DNA of 64,000 bases from Rhodobacteraceae bacterium 63075 (lineage in GTDB: Bacteria; Pseudomonadota; Alphaproteobacteria; Rhodobacterales; Rhodobacteraceae). A model generated the notes under the pieces. It was not told where the DNA came from. It saw only the letters and a program-made list of their open reading frames with translations, and did no database searches. The stretch lies in contig QVMW01000004.1 in NCBI GenBank assembly GCA_003417655.1, positions 124,001-188,000 on the forward strand, written 5' to 3'. Each line of letters begins with the position of its first letter. The first letter of the stretch is position 1. The position numbers and the translations under genes are program-made. Positions 27,848 through 36,810 of this stretch are shown piece by piece.

Positions 27848-27927
27848 CTTGCTGAAAATATCCCGGGGAGAGCGCGAGAGGGGCTGGCCCCTCTCGCTTC
27901 AGTCGGATTTCGCGCAGCGAAATTCGA
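27848..27927. repeat. Composite intergenic hairpin element, copy 1
   Basis: Box CTTGCTGAAAATATCCCGGGG (27848-27868, 21 bases described here in parts: CTTGCTGAAAATATCCC then GGGG), an 11-bp perfect hairpin GCGAGAGGGGC / GCCCCTCTCGC, then TCAGTCGG and a second hairpin (TCGGATTTCGC / GCGAAATTCGA, with one G-U pair). Located between convergent genes. Related copies at 31592-31674 and 43341-43384 have different stem sequences that still pair. Confidence 0.85.
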
Positions 27928-27933
27928 TGGGTT

Positions 27934-28848
27934 TCAAGCGTCCCTGGCCTGCAAGTGCAGGTAGGTCTCGTCATAGCGCCTTGTGAGATACGCGCCCGCC
28001 GTGATCGGCGGCTGCCCTGCCGCAGAGACATCCGTGTCATGGTTCGGGTTGAAGAACATCGGGATGGAGATGCGCTCCTGCCCGCTGCCCACGACGCGGT
28101 GCAGCGTCGCCTTCACCTTGCCCCCTGACCACATCTCGAGCATCTCGCCGAAATTGATCACGAACTCCCCGGGCAGCACATCGACACCATGCCACGTCCC
28201 GTCCGTGCCCTTCACTTCGAGCCCCGGCGTGCCGTCGCCCGTGAGCAGGGTCAGGCAGCCATAGTCGGAATGTGCCGCGATGCCGAAATCCTTCGCGCCA
28301 GCCCAGTCGGGCCGTTCAGGGTAGAAATTCCCCCTCAGAAGCGCCATGGGCCGCGTGAACTTGTCGTCGAAATACCCTGCATCGCGCCCCACCACCTGCG
28401 CGATATGGCGCAACAGCCTGCGGCACAGCGCGATCGCCTGCGCGTAATAGTCCTTGATTACCGGTGCGAAATTCGCAGGTGTCCCCGGCCAGCGGTTCTC
28501 GCCATAGACAAGCAGCCCGGCCGCGCGCAGCGGGTCATCCGCATCCAGCTCGAAGCCGCAATCGAAGACTTCCTTGTAGTCCGGGTTGGACATCGGGTCG
28601 ACCTGCTCGGAGCCGCCCGCACCCCAGCCCCGGTTCGAGCCGGTGCGCGCCATGTTCACGGCATCCTTCTGCTCCTTCGGCAGCTTGAAGAAAGACCGGT
28701 AGGCCTCAAGCACCTCGCGCACATCCGCCGCGCCGATCGGCGCATTGACGATGCGCAGAAAGCCCGTCTCCAGCACGCCGCGCTCCAGCGCCAGGCGCGC
28801 TGCGGCATCGCCCGCTTCCAAGGCCGCGAAATCGATTTTTTCGATCAT
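27934..28848 (-). CDS. 2-oxoglutarate/Fe(II) oxygenase, isopenicillin-N-synthase-like
   Basis: A 304-residue non-haem iron oxygenase. Iron ligands follow the HxD...H pattern: IAAHSDYGCLTLL and ATLHRVVGSGQERISIP, with the 2OG-binding Arg-x-Ser (RIS). The N-terminal DIOX_N part (ETGFLRIVNAPIG, then FFKLPKEQKDAVN) is typical of plant- and IPNS-type enzymes. Such enzymes hydroxylate or desaturate small molecules; the substrate is unknown. It stands alone, divergent from tpiA and convergent with the TfoX-like gene. Confidence 0.88.
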   Translation of the reverse strand: MIEKIDFAALEAGDAAARLALERGVLETGFLRIVNAPIGAADVREVLEAYRSFFKLPKEQKDAVNMARTGSNRGWGAGGSEQVDPMSNPDYKEVFDCGFELDADDPLRAAGLLVYGENRWPGTPANFAPVIKDYYAQAIALCRRLLRHIAQVVGRDAGYFDDKFTRPMALLRGNFYPERPDWAGAKDFGIAAHSDYGCLTLLTGDGTPGLEVKGTDGTWHGVDVLPGEFVINFGEMLEMWSGGKVKATLHRVVGSGQERISIPMFFNPNHDTDVSAAGQPPITAGAYLTRRYDETYLHLQARDA

Positions 28849-28983
28849 GCTTGAGTTCCTTCACATCATACGCCCGTTCTAACGCCAAACCCATGACGTG
28901 CAAGGGGCAGCCCGCACCCCTTTTTCTTGGCGGCGGGGTCACATCCTGCTAGGGGGATCGCAGAGAAGAACGGGAGGGTTTCG

Positions 28984-29733
28984 ATGCGGCGCAAACTGGC
29001 AGCAGGCAACTGGAAGATGAACGGGCTGAGCGCCGACCTCGGCGAGCTGGACGCCTTGGCAGGTGCGGCAAGCGGGCCCGATACCGAGATTCTCATCTGC
29101 CCGCCCGCCACGCTCATCGCCACCGCCAGCGCGCGCGCGAAAGGCACGGGGCTTCTCATCGGCGCGCAGGATTGCCATACGAACGCCTCCGGCGCACATA
29201 CCGGCGACATCTCCGCGGCCCAGCTCAGGGACGCCGGCGCCAGCGCCGTCATCCTCGGCCATTCCGAGCGCCGCGAGGCGCATGAGGAAAGCTCCGAGAT
29301 CGTCCGCGCCAAGGCCCGCGCCGCGCTTGAGGCCGGGCTGGCGGCCATCGTCTGCCTCGGCGAAAGCCTCGCGCAGCGCGAGGCACAGAACACGCTCGAC
29401 ATCATCGGCGGCCAGCTCGCAGGCTCGATCCCCGACAGCGCCACGGGCCAAAATCTCGTGATCGCCTATGAGCCGATCTGGGCGATCGGGACCGGCAAGG
29501 TCCCCACCCTCGCGCAGATCGGCGAAGTCCATGATTTCCTCCGCGCCCGTCTCGAGCGCCGCTTCGGCGCAGGTGTCGGCCGCTCCGTGCGCCTGCTCTA
29601 TGGTGGCTCCGTAAAGCCCGGCAACGCCTCCGAGATCTTCACGGTGTCCAATGTCGACGGCGCGCTCGTGGGCGGCGCTTCGCTCAAGGCGGCCGATTTC
29701 CTGCCGATCATCGAGGCGCTAGAGACCGCGTGA
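28984..29733 (+). CDS. tpiA: Triose-phosphate isomerase
   Basis: A 249-residue TIM enzyme interconverting glyceraldehyde-3-phosphate and dihydroxyacetone phosphate. Lys in AAGNWKMNG, His in LGHSERRE and Glu in [14 protein letters not shown] form the active site; [12 protein letters not shown] is the phosphate site. The start at 28984 follows GGGAGG and gives the standard opening [14 protein letters not shown]; the longer frame has no family support. Confidence 0.97.
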   Translation: MRRKLAAGNWKMNGLSADLGELDALAGAASGPDTEILICPPATLIATASARAKGTGLLIGAQDCHTNASGAHTGDISAAQLRDAGASAVILGHSERREAHEESSEIVRAKARAALEAGLAAIVCLGESLAQREAQNTLDIIGGQLAGSIPDSATGQNLVIAYEPIWAIGTGKVPTLAQIGEVHDFLRARLERRFGAGVGRSVRLLYGGSVKPGNASEIFTVSNVDGALVGGASLKAADFLPIIEALETA

Positions 29734-29751
29734 AACACGCGCCGCCTTCCG

Positions 29752-30219
29752 TCAGAAAGACCCGCCGCTTTCCACGTCCCAGGTCAGCCCGAAGCTGACA
29801 AGCCCCTTCGCCCCGCCCTCGCGCATGGGCAGGAACTGGACGAAGACCCGCTCGTGGCGAAGCTGGATCCCACCGATCGCGATGATATCGCCACCCAGAT
29901 GCGTGTCGATCCGGCGTCCGTCCTCGGGATACCAGGCAAGCCCGGCAAAGCCGCCGAGCGCGCCGCCCTCCCAGCTCCAGAAGGGCTTGTGCAGCGTCGC
30001 CGAGACGGCCCCGCGCTCGTAGCTGTTGACGAACGCCCCGAGCGTGTAGCCGAAACGCTTGCCCTCCCAGGTGGCGAAAAGGCCGGGATTGACCTCGTTG
30101 AAGCCGCTCGCGCTGACATGCCGCGAGCCGAGCAGCACAGAGAATCTGTCCGGCCCGGCCTGCGCCGCCGCACCGCCCAGCAAAAAAAACATCACGATCG
30201 TCGAAACCAGCTTTCGCAT
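29752..30219 (-). CDS. Exported beta-rich protein of unknown function
   Basis: A 155-residue protein with a signal peptide (MRKLVSTIVMFFLLGGAAAQA) followed by alternating strands rich in Gly and aromatic residues (FNEVNPGLFATWEGKRFGY, then LGAFVNSYERGAVSATLHK). This pattern fits a small outer-membrane barrel or periplasmic beta-sandwich. No catalytic motif is apparent. ATG at 30219 is preferred over GTG at 30234 because AAAGGCGG precedes it. Convergent with tpiA, 18 bp apart. Confidence 0.6.
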   Translation of the reverse strand: MRKLVSTIVMFFLLGGAAAQAGPDRFSVLLGSRHVSASGFNEVNPGLFATWEGKRFGYTLGAFVNSYERGAVSATLHKPFWSWEGGALGGFAGLAWYPEDGRRIDTHLGGDIIAIGGIQLRHERVFVQFLPMREGGAKGLVSFGLTWDVESGGSF

Positions 30220-30393
30220 CCTGCCGCCTTTCACTCCTGCCCCCGAGGCACAGGTCTCCCAGCAAGCCGGGCAGCGATCAAGCCCCGCGCTTCACGCGCG
30301 GCGCGAAGTGTCACCCAATGCGCACAACCCCCGCGCCTGCGACTGGTGCGCTTGGGCCTTGCCACCCGCGCATGAGAGCGCCAGAACGCCCGC

Positions 30394-31563
30394 ATGGAAC
30401 ATCTCGCCCAATCCCCGACCGACCCCGCCTTCGTGCAAGACCCCTATCCGTTCTACGCCAAGGCGCGGCAGGCCAGTGACCTCATCTTCTGGGAAGATTA
30501 CGCCCTGCCCTGCGCCGCGTCTCACCGCGCCGTCCACGCCCTCCTGCGCGATCGCCGCTTCGGGCGCGAATGCCCGCCGGAGCTCGCAAGGCCCGTTCCG
30601 CCCCACCAGCAGCCATTCTACGACATCGAGGCGCATTCCATGCTGGAGCTCGAAGCGCCCCGCCACACCCGCCTGCGCGGCCTCGTCCTGCGCGCCTTTA
30701 CCTCGCGGCGGATCAAGGCGCTCGCCCCGGAGATCGCGGCGCTCTGCCACGAGCTGATCGACGCCTTCCCCCGAGATGCGCCCTTTGATCTTCTTCCAGC
30801 CTATTGCACCCCGATCCCCGTGCGCATCATTTGCCGACTGCTGGGCGTGCCCGAGGAGATGGCGCCCGAGCTGCTCACCTGGTCCAGCGCCATGGTCGCC
30901 ATGTACCAGGCCCGTCGAACCCATGCGATAGAGCTGCGCGCAGCCGCCGCTGCAAAAGAGTTTGCCGATTTCATGCGCGGCCATATCGAAACCCGCCGCA
31001 GCGCGCCCGCCGATGACCTGATCACCCATCTCATCGCCGCCGAGGAAGACGGCGAGAGGCTCACCACCGACGAGCTGATCTCCACCTGCATCCTGCTGCT
31101 CAATGCGGGCCATGAAGCCACGGTCCACACGCTGGGCAACGGCGTGAAGGCCCTGCTTGAACACGGGGTTTCGGAGGTGACGGAGGCAGGCGTCGAGGAA
31201 ATTCTGCGCTACGACCCGCCCTTGCACATGTTCACCCGCTATGCCTACGAAAACGTGGAGCTTTTCGGCCATGAATTCCGCCGCGGCGACCAGGTCGGCC
31301 TGCTGCTGGCCTCATCGGGGCGCGATGAGACGGTTTGGCAAGCTCCGGCGCAATTCCTCCAGGACCGACCCGCACAGATGAACCACGCGTTCGGCGGCGG
31401 CGCGCATTTCTGCGTCGGCGCGCCGCTTGCCCGCCTGGAGCTGCGCATCGCCTTGCAAACGCTGCTCGCGCGCTGCCCCGGGCTCCGCCTTGCCACGCCG
31501 CCGTGCTATGCGGACCTCTTCCATTTCCACGGCCTCGAGGCGCTCGAAGTTGTGATTGATTGA
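30394..31563 (+). CDS. Cytochrome P450
   Basis: A 389-residue class-I-type bacterial P450. The haem-ligating Cys340 lies in FGGGAHFCVGAPLARLEL; the I-helix oxygen-activation motif is NAGHEATVHTLGNG; the K-helix ExxR is in VEEILRYDPP. It hydroxylates an unknown substrate and needs a ferredoxin/reductase partner; none is adjacent, although fpr is encoded 5.5 kb away. Single gene, with a composite hairpin element just downstream. Confidence 0.94.
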   Translation: MEHLAQSPTDPAFVQDPYPFYAKARQASDLIFWEDYALPCAASHRAVHALLRDRRFGRECPPELARPVPPHQQPFYDIEAHSMLELEAPRHTRLRGLVLRAFTSRRIKALAPEIAALCHELIDAFPRDAPFDLLPAYCTPIPVRIICRLLGVPEEMAPELLTWSSAMVAMYQARRTHAIELRAAAAAKEFADFMRGHIETRRSAPADDLITHLIAAEEDGERLTTDELISTCILLLNAGHEATVHTLGNGVKALLEHGVSEVTEAGVEEILRYDPPLHMFTRYAYENVELFGHEFRRGDQVGLLLASSGRDETVWQAPAQFLQDRPAQMNHAFGGGAHFCVGAPLARLELRIALQTLLARCPGLRLATPPCYADLFHFHGLEALEVVID

Positions 31564-31591
31564 ACGTCTTCGCTCCGACGCCGCCCTTCTT

Positions 31592-31674
31592 CTTGCCGGA
31601 AGTATCCCAGGGGGAGCGCGAGGGGGACAGCGTCCCCCTCGCATCAGTCGGATTTTCGCAAAGCGAAAATTCGA
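31592..31674. repeat. Composite intergenic hairpin element, copy 2
   Basis: Box CTTGCCGGAAGTATCCCAGG (31592-31611), hairpin GCGAGGGGGAC / GTCCCCCTCGC (31618-31628 with 31632-31642), then ATCAGTCGG and the second hairpin TCGGATTTTCGC / GCGAAAATTCGA (31648-31659 with 31663-31674). Relative to copy 1, both stems have changed on both sides and still pair. Located between convergent P450 and Lrp genes. Confidence 0.85.
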
Positions 31675-31677
31675 AAC

Positions 31678-32139
31678 CTATAAAGGCAGAGCCGTGGTCG
31701 ACTTGATCTCCTCCATCGACAGAAGCGCCGTCACGTTGTGAATCTTCACCTCCGAGATCAGCGCCTGGTAGAACACGTCATAGGCTCGCGCATTGGGCAC
31801 GCGCACTTTCAGGATGTAGTCGATATCCCCCGCGAGCCGATGCGCCTCGAGCACTTCGGGCCGCTCCTGCAGCGTGCGCAGGAAGGCCTCCTGCCAGGCG
31901 CTCTCGTGCTCGCTCGTGCGGATCAGCACGAAGAAACAGGCCTCCAGACCCAGGGCCTCGGCATCGAGCAAAACGGTCTGCTGCAAGATCACGCCCGCCT
32001 CGCGCATCTTGCGAATCCGGTTCCAGACCGGGGTCTTCGACGAGCCCACCGCGCGGGCGATCTCGTCGAGTGACTGCGCCCCGTCGCGTTGCAGCTCGCC
32101 GAGGATTTTCCGATCCAGATCGTCGATGCGAACAGCCAT
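31678..32139 (-). CDS. Lrp/AsnC family transcriptional regulator
   Basis: A 153-residue regulator: N-terminal helix-turn-helix (DDLDRKILGELQRDGAQSLD, then RAVGSSKTPVWNRIRKM) and C-terminal RAM/AsnC effector domain (ACFFVLIRTSEH, then AGDIDYILKVRVPNA). Such proteins bind amino acids and form octamers on DNA. It is transcribed divergently from the cys operon (158 bp gap). It is therefore a good candidate regulator of sulfate assimilation, possibly sensing a sulfur amino acid; this is inference from position. The ATG at 32139 gives standard family length. Confidence 0.9.
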   Translation of the reverse strand: MAVRIDDLDRKILGELQRDGAQSLDEIARAVGSSKTPVWNRIRKMREAGVILQQTVLLDAEALGLEACFFVLIRTSEHESAWQEAFLRTLQERPEVLEAHRLAGDIDYILKVRVPNARAYDVFYQALISEVKIHNVTALLSMEEIKSTTALPL

Positions 32140-32297
32140 TTTCCTGTCTTCCCTCTCTTGGAACGTCTGCCGCAAGCGCCGCTGTGCGCGGAACAAACGT
32201 CCTTATTTCTTCTGGTACCTAGCGCTATATCGGGACAATTTCCTATTCTCAAGGGCGAAACGGGCAGAAAAACGCCTGCAAACCCACGGAGCCCCCG

Positions 32298-33677
32298 ATG
32301 CGACACTACCCGGTCTATCTCGACACCCGCGCAAAGCGCATCGTGCTGTCCGGCGGCGGCGAGGCCGCCGTGGCCAAGCTCCGGCTGCTGATGAAAACCG
32401 AGGCCGAGATTCACGTCTTCGCGGAGGCACCCGACAGCCTGATCACGGACTGGTCCGAGGCAGGTCGCATCACACTCCTCCGGCGCGCGCTCACCCCGCT
32501 CGACCTGACCGACGCGGCCCTTGCCTACGCAGCCGACGAGGAGCCGGGCCGCGATGCCGCGACCGCCGCCATGGCCCGCGCGGCAGGCGTGCCGCACAAC
32601 ATCGTCGATGATCTGCAGGGCAGCGCCTTCATCACCCCCGCCATCGTCGATCGTGACCCCGTCACCGTCGCCATCGGCACGGAAGGCGCCGCCCCCGTGC
32701 TCGCCCGTCTCATCAAATCCGATCTCGAAGCGCGGCTTTCGCCCTCTCTCGGCGCGCTCGCGCGGATCGGCAAGGCCTTCCGCACCATGGCCGAGGCGCT
32801 GCCAATGGGCCGCGCGCGGCGCGATTTCTGGCGCGACTACTACGAGCGCACCGGCCCCCGCGCCATCGCGGGTGGAGAGGCCGAGACGCAGGCCGCGCTT
32901 GAGGCCCTGCTCGAAGAGCACCTGCAAAGACCCGCCCGGGCGGCCCATGTCGCCTTCGTCGGGGCCGGCCCGGGCGATCCCGAGCTGCTCACGCTCAAGG
33001 CCCGCCGCCTCATCGACGAGGCCGACGTGATCATCCATGACCGCCTCATCGCCAAGCCCATCCTCGAGCTCGCCCGCCGCGAGGCGCTGGTGATCAACGC
33101 GGGCAAGGAAGGCTTTGGCCCCTCCCTGACACAAGAAGACATCAATGCGCTCATCGTGGAGCACACGCGGGACGGCGCGCAGGTCGTCCGGCTCAAGGGC
33201 GGCGACACGGCCGTCTTCGCCCGGCTCGACGACGAGATCGAGGCCTGCGAGGCCCACGGCCTGAGCTACTCCGTCGTCCCCGGGATCACCGCCGCCTCCG
33301 CCTCCGCCGCCGCGCTCGGCCAGTCGCTCACGAAGCGGGGCCGCAACACCGAGGCGCGCCTCGTGACCGGCCATGACATGCAAGGCTATGCCGATCATGA
33401 CTGGGCCCGCCTCGCCCGCACGGGCGAGGTCACGGCGATCTACATGGGCAAGCGCGCCGCGCGCTTCCTCCAGGGCCGCCTCATCATGCATGGCGCGGCC
33501 CCGAACATGCCGGTGAGTGTCGTGGAGAACGCTTCGCTTCCCTCCCAACGCATCCTTGCGACAACGCTCGCGCAGCTCCCGCAGGCGCAGGCCGAGGCGG
33601 CCCTGACCGGCCCCGCGCTCACCCTGCTGGGCCTCGCGCCCCGCCAGCAACACACCAAAGAGGAACGCGCCCTATGA
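32298..33677 (+). CDS. cysG: Siroheme synthase (multifunctional CysG)
   Basis: A 459-residue fusion. N-terminal precorrin-2 dehydrogenase/ferrochelatase (residues 1 to about 205) with NAD motif VLSGGGEAAVAKLRLL; C-terminal uroporphyrinogen-III methyltransferase (about 215-450) with VAFVGAGPGDPELLTLKARR and VVRLKGGDTAVFARLDDE. It makes siroheme, the cofactor of the sulfite reductase encoded two genes downstream. First gene of the operon; its stop overlaps the next start by 4 bp. Confidence 0.95.
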   Translation: MRHYPVYLDTRAKRIVLSGGGEAAVAKLRLLMKTEAEIHVFAEAPDSLITDWSEAGRITLLRRALTPLDLTDAALAYAADEEPGRDAATAAMARAAGVPHNIVDDLQGSAFITPAIVDRDPVTVAIGTEGAAPVLARLIKSDLEARLSPSLGALARIGKAFRTMAEALPMGRARRDFWRDYYERTGPRAIAGGEAETQAALEALLEEHLQRPARAAHVAFVGAGPGDPELLTLKARRLIDEADVIIHDRLIAKPILELARREALVINAGKEGFGPSLTQEDINALIVEHTRDGAQVVRLKGGDTAVFARLDDEIEACEAHGLSYSVVPGITAASASAAALGQSLTKRGRNTEARLVTGHDMQGYADHDWARLARTGEVTAIYMGKRAARFLQGRLIMHGAAPNMPVSVVENASLPSQRILATTLAQLPQAQAEAALTGPALTLLGLAPRQQHTKEERAL

Positions 33678-33958
33678 AACACAAGGTCATCACCGCCAAC
33701 GCCCTCGTGGAGGGCGATGTCATCTACCTCTCGCCCGAGGGCGCTTGGGTCCGAGATCTGGTCGAGGCCGAGATCTTCACCGACGAGGCCGTGGCCGAGG
33801 ACATGCTGCTGACAGCCGCCGCGCGCACCGGCGAGGCCGTCGGCGTCTACCTCGCCGAGGTCACGCCCGAGGGCGCGCCCGCCCATTTCCGCGAGGCCTT
33901 CCGCGCAAGCGGCCCCTCGAACCGGTTTCACGGCAAACAGACGCAAAGGGAGGCTTGA
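33674..33958 (+). CDS. DUF2849 protein of the cys operon
   Basis: A 94-residue DUF2849 protein: KHKVITANALVEGDVIYLSP, then VRDLVEAEIFTDEAVAEDML. The family is repeatedly found next to nitrite/sulfite reductase genes in alphaproteobacteria, but its role is unknown. Overlap of 4 bp with cysG and a 1-bp gap to the reductase gene indicate tight coupling; a small assembly or electron-transfer accessory is an inference. Confidence 0.88.
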   Translation: MKHKVITANALVEGDVIYLSPEGAWVRDLVEAEIFTDEAVAEDMLLTAAARTGEAVGVYLAEVTPEGAPAHFREAFRASGPSNRFHGKQTQREA

Positions 33959-33959
33959 G

Positions 33960-35627
33960 ATGTATCCCTACACTGACTTCGACACCGCCTTCCTCGCCGA
34001 GCGCAACGCCCAGTTCCGCGCGCAGGTCGCGCGCCGCCTCTTGGGCGAGCTGACGGAAGAGGAGTTCAAGCCCCTGCGCCTGATGAACGGGCTCTACCTG
34101 CAGCTTCATGCCTACATGCTGCGCGTGGCCATCCCCTATGGCACGCTCAGCAGCGCCCAGATGCGCAAGCTGGCCGAGCTGGCCACGCGCTGGGACAAGG
34201 GCTATGGCCATTTCACCACGCGCCAGAACATCCAGTATAACTGGCCGCGGCTGGCCGATGTCCCCGACATGCTGGACGCGCTCGGCGAGGTTGGCCTGCA
34301 CGCGATCCAGACCTCCGGCAACACGATCCGCAACGTCACCGCCGACCATTTCGCCGGTGCCGCCGCCGATGAAGTGGCCGATCCGCGCCCCGTGGCCGAG
34401 CTTATCCGGCAATGGAGCACGGACCACCCCGAGTTCCAGTTCATGCCGCGCAAGTTCAAGATCGCCATCACTGGCAGCGAGACCGACCGCGCCGTGACCC
34501 GCGCCCATGACATCGGCCTCCAGATCGTCCGCGAGGACGGCGCATTGGGCTACCGCGTGATCGTCGGCGGCGGGCTCGGGCGCACCCCGATGATCGGGAA
34601 GGTGCTGACGGAGTTTCTGCCGGAAGAGGACCTGCTGCCCTATCTCGAGGCCATCGTCTCGGTCTGGAACCAGATCGGGCGGCGCGACAACAAGTACAAG
34701 TCGCGTATCAAGATCACCGTGCATGAGCTGGGGATCGATCATATCCGCGAGGCAGTCGAAGAGCGCTTCGCCCAGCTTCGCCCGCTCTTCAGCGGTGTCG
34801 ACCAGGAGCTTCTGGAGAGCATCCGCGCGCATTTCGCCCCGCCCGCCTTCGTGCAGCGCAGCACGGCCCCCTTCGACGCGGCCTATGCCGCCGACCCGGC
34901 TTTCCGCGCCTGGGCCGACACCAACCTCGTCCAGCACCGCGCCGAGGGCTACGCGATCGTCACCGTCTCGCTCAAGGCGCATGGCGCAACGCCGGGCGAT
35001 GCGACCTCGGAGCAGATCACCGCGCTGGCGGACCTCGCCGAGACCTTTGGCCATGACGAGTTGCGCATCTCCCATGAGCAGAACGTCATCCTGCCCCACG
35101 TCCACCGCGCCGACCTGCCCGCGCTCCATGCCGCGCTGAAAGAGCACGGGCTGGCCACGGCCAATATCGGCCTTGCCTCCGATATCATCGCCTGCCCTGG
35201 CATGGATTACTGCGCGCTGGCCACGGCCCGCTCGATCCCGGTGGCGCAGCAGATCGCCACGCGCATCGAAGAGCTGCGGATCGAGCAGGATGTCGGCCCG
35301 CTCAAGATCAAGATTTCCGGCTGCATCAATGCCTGCGGGCATCATCATGTCGGCCATATCGGCATCCTCGGGCTCGACCGGGCCGGTGTCGAGAACTACC
35401 AGATCACCCTCGGCGGCGATCACACGGGCGCGGGTGCCATCGGCCAGCGCATGGGGCCGGGCTTTGCCTATGACGAGATCGTCCCGGCGATCGAGCGGCT
35501 CCTGCACGCCTATCTTGCCCTGCGCGAGGACCGCTCGGAGACCTTCCTCGAAACGGTGAAACGGCTCGGCCTCGCCCCGTTCAAATCCGCGCTCTACGAG
35601 GAGGGCAAGGCCCATGCTGCAGAGTAA
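33960..35627 (+). CDS. cysI: Nitrite/sulfite reductase (assimilatory sulfite reductase hemoprotein)
   Basis: A 555-residue siroheme/[4Fe-4S] reductase. The four cluster cysteines are Cys412 and Cys418 (CPGMDYC) and Cys455 and Cys459 (GCINAC). The basic siroheme/anion residues are in HFTTRQNIQYNW and KFKIAITGSETDR. It reduces sulfite to sulfide with six electrons. Placement between cysG and cysH argues for sulfite rather than nitrite as substrate. It ends 14 bp inside cysH. Confidence 0.93.
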   Translation: MYPYTDFDTAFLAERNAQFRAQVARRLLGELTEEEFKPLRLMNGLYLQLHAYMLRVAIPYGTLSSAQMRKLAELATRWDKGYGHFTTRQNIQYNWPRLADVPDMLDALGEVGLHAIQTSGNTIRNVTADHFAGAAADEVADPRPVAELIRQWSTDHPEFQFMPRKFKIAITGSETDRAVTRAHDIGLQIVREDGALGYRVIVGGGLGRTPMIGKVLTEFLPEEDLLPYLEAIVSVWNQIGRRDNKYKSRIKITVHELGIDHIREAVEERFAQLRPLFSGVDQELLESIRAHFAPPAFVQRSTAPFDAAYAADPAFRAWADTNLVQHRAEGYAIVTVSLKAHGATPGDATSEQITALADLAETFGHDELRISHEQNVILPHVHRADLPALHAALKEHGLATANIGLASDIIACPGMDYCALATARSIPVAQQIATRIEELRIEQDVGPLKIKISGCINACGHHHVGHIGILGLDRAGVENYQITLGGDHTGAGAIGQRMGPGFAYDEIVPAIERLLHAYLALREDRSETFLETVKRLGLAPFKSALYEEGKAHAAE

Positions 35628-36339
35628 TCTTTCGGGTAAGGTCGAGCAGCTCGGACTGCGCTTTGCCGGCCTGCCCGCCAAGAGCGTGCTCGGCGCGGTG
35701 CTGCGCGACGGCCTGCTGGGCCGCAGCGCACTGGTCTCCAGTTTCGGGGCCGAGGCCGCCGTGCTCTTGCACATGGTCTCCGAAGTGGCCCCCGATGCGC
35801 CCGTGCTCTTCATCGACACGGAGATGCTCTTCGAGGAAACCCTCGCCTACCAGCGCGCCCTCTCGGCGCAGCTCGGCCTGAGGGATGTCCGCGTGATCCG
35901 CGCCGCCGAGGCCGAGATCGCCGCGCAGGACCCGGACGGCACGCTGCACCAGCGCGCCCCCGATGCCTGCTGCACCCTGCGCAAGACGGTGCCGCTGCAA
36001 AAGGCTCTGACGGGCTTTGATGGCTGGATCAGCGGGCGCAAGCGCTTCCAGGGCGGCGCGCGGGAGGCCCTGCCGCTCTTCGAGGCCGAGGACGGCACCG
36101 GGCGGATCAAGGTCAACCCGCTGGCCAACTGGTCACCCGACCAGATCACCGCCTATTTCGACGCCCACGCCCTGCCGCGTCACCCGCTGAGCAAGCGCGG
36201 CTACGGCTCCATCGGCTGCGCGCCCTGCACCGCGCGCGGCGCGGGCCGCTCGGGGCGCTGGCAGGGCCGGGACAAGTCCGAATGCGGCATTCACATCAGC
36301 CCCGAGGGGCGCGTCACACGCAAAGGAGTTCCTGCATGA
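35614..36339 (+). CDS. cysH: Phosphoadenylyl/adenylyl-sulfate reductase
   Basis: A 241-residue thioredoxin-dependent reductase producing sulfite. The paired cysteines DACCTLRK and SIGCAPC mark the [4Fe-4S] APS-reductase type, so adenylyl-sulfate is the probable substrate rather than PAPS. The C-terminal catalytic cysteine is in KSECGIH. Overlaps cysI by 14 bp and the next gene by 4 bp. Confidence 0.92.
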   Translation: MLQSNLSGKVEQLGLRFAGLPAKSVLGAVLRDGLLGRSALVSSFGAEAAVLLHMVSEVAPDAPVLFIDTEMLFEETLAYQRALSAQLGLRDVRVIRAAEAEIAAQDPDGTLHQRAPDACCTLRKTVPLQKALTGFDGWISGRKRFQGGAREALPLFEAEDGTGRIKVNPLANWSPDQITAYFDAHALPRHPLSKRGYGSIGCAPCTARGAGRSGRWQGRDKSECGIHISPEGRVTRKGVPA

Positions 36340-36749
36340 GCACTCTTGTCAGAGACAGCGGCTTTCACCCGGAGGACTGGCCGCACGGCTTCACCGAAAA
36401 CCCCCGCGAGATCGCGGGCGAAAACGGCGCGGCGCTCGACATCGGCCCGGAAGCCGACCTCGCCGCGCTTTCCCCACGCCTCGGCGCGATCCGGCTCATC
36501 CGCATCGCCTTTCCGAGCTTCTCCGACGGGCGCGGCTTCACGCTCGCGCGTCAGCTCCGCCTCGCGGGCTACCGGGGCCGCCTGCGCGCGGCGGGGCACC
36601 TCATCGCCGATCAATACGCCATGCTGCGCCGCTGCGGCTTCGACGAGGTCGAACTGACCGGGCCGGAAGCGCGCCGCCAACCCGAGGCAAGCTGGCTCTT
36701 GCGTGCGAACTGGCGAAGCCACGACTATCAATCGCGCCTGCGCGGATAG
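36336..36749 (+). CDS. DUF934 protein of the cys operon
   Basis: A 137-residue DUF934 protein: FPSFSDGRGFTLARQLRLAG followed by GHLIADQYAMLRRCGFDEVEL, the diagnostic block. The family is nearly always encoded beside cysH/cysI and is regarded as an oxidoreductase-associated protein of sulfate assimilation with no proven function. Last gene of the operon before the MITE. Confidence 0.9.
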   Translation: MSTLVRDSGFHPEDWPHGFTENPREIAGENGAALDIGPEADLAALSPRLGAIRLIRIAFPSFSDGRGFTLARQLRLAGYRGRLRAAGHLIADQYAMLRRCGFDEVELTGPEARRQPEASWLLRANWRSHDYQSRLRG

Positions 36750-36810
36750 CCCGGGCGCGGAATTCGCCCTTCACCTGATCCAGATCAATGATAACTAGGG
36801 GATGTCGGTT

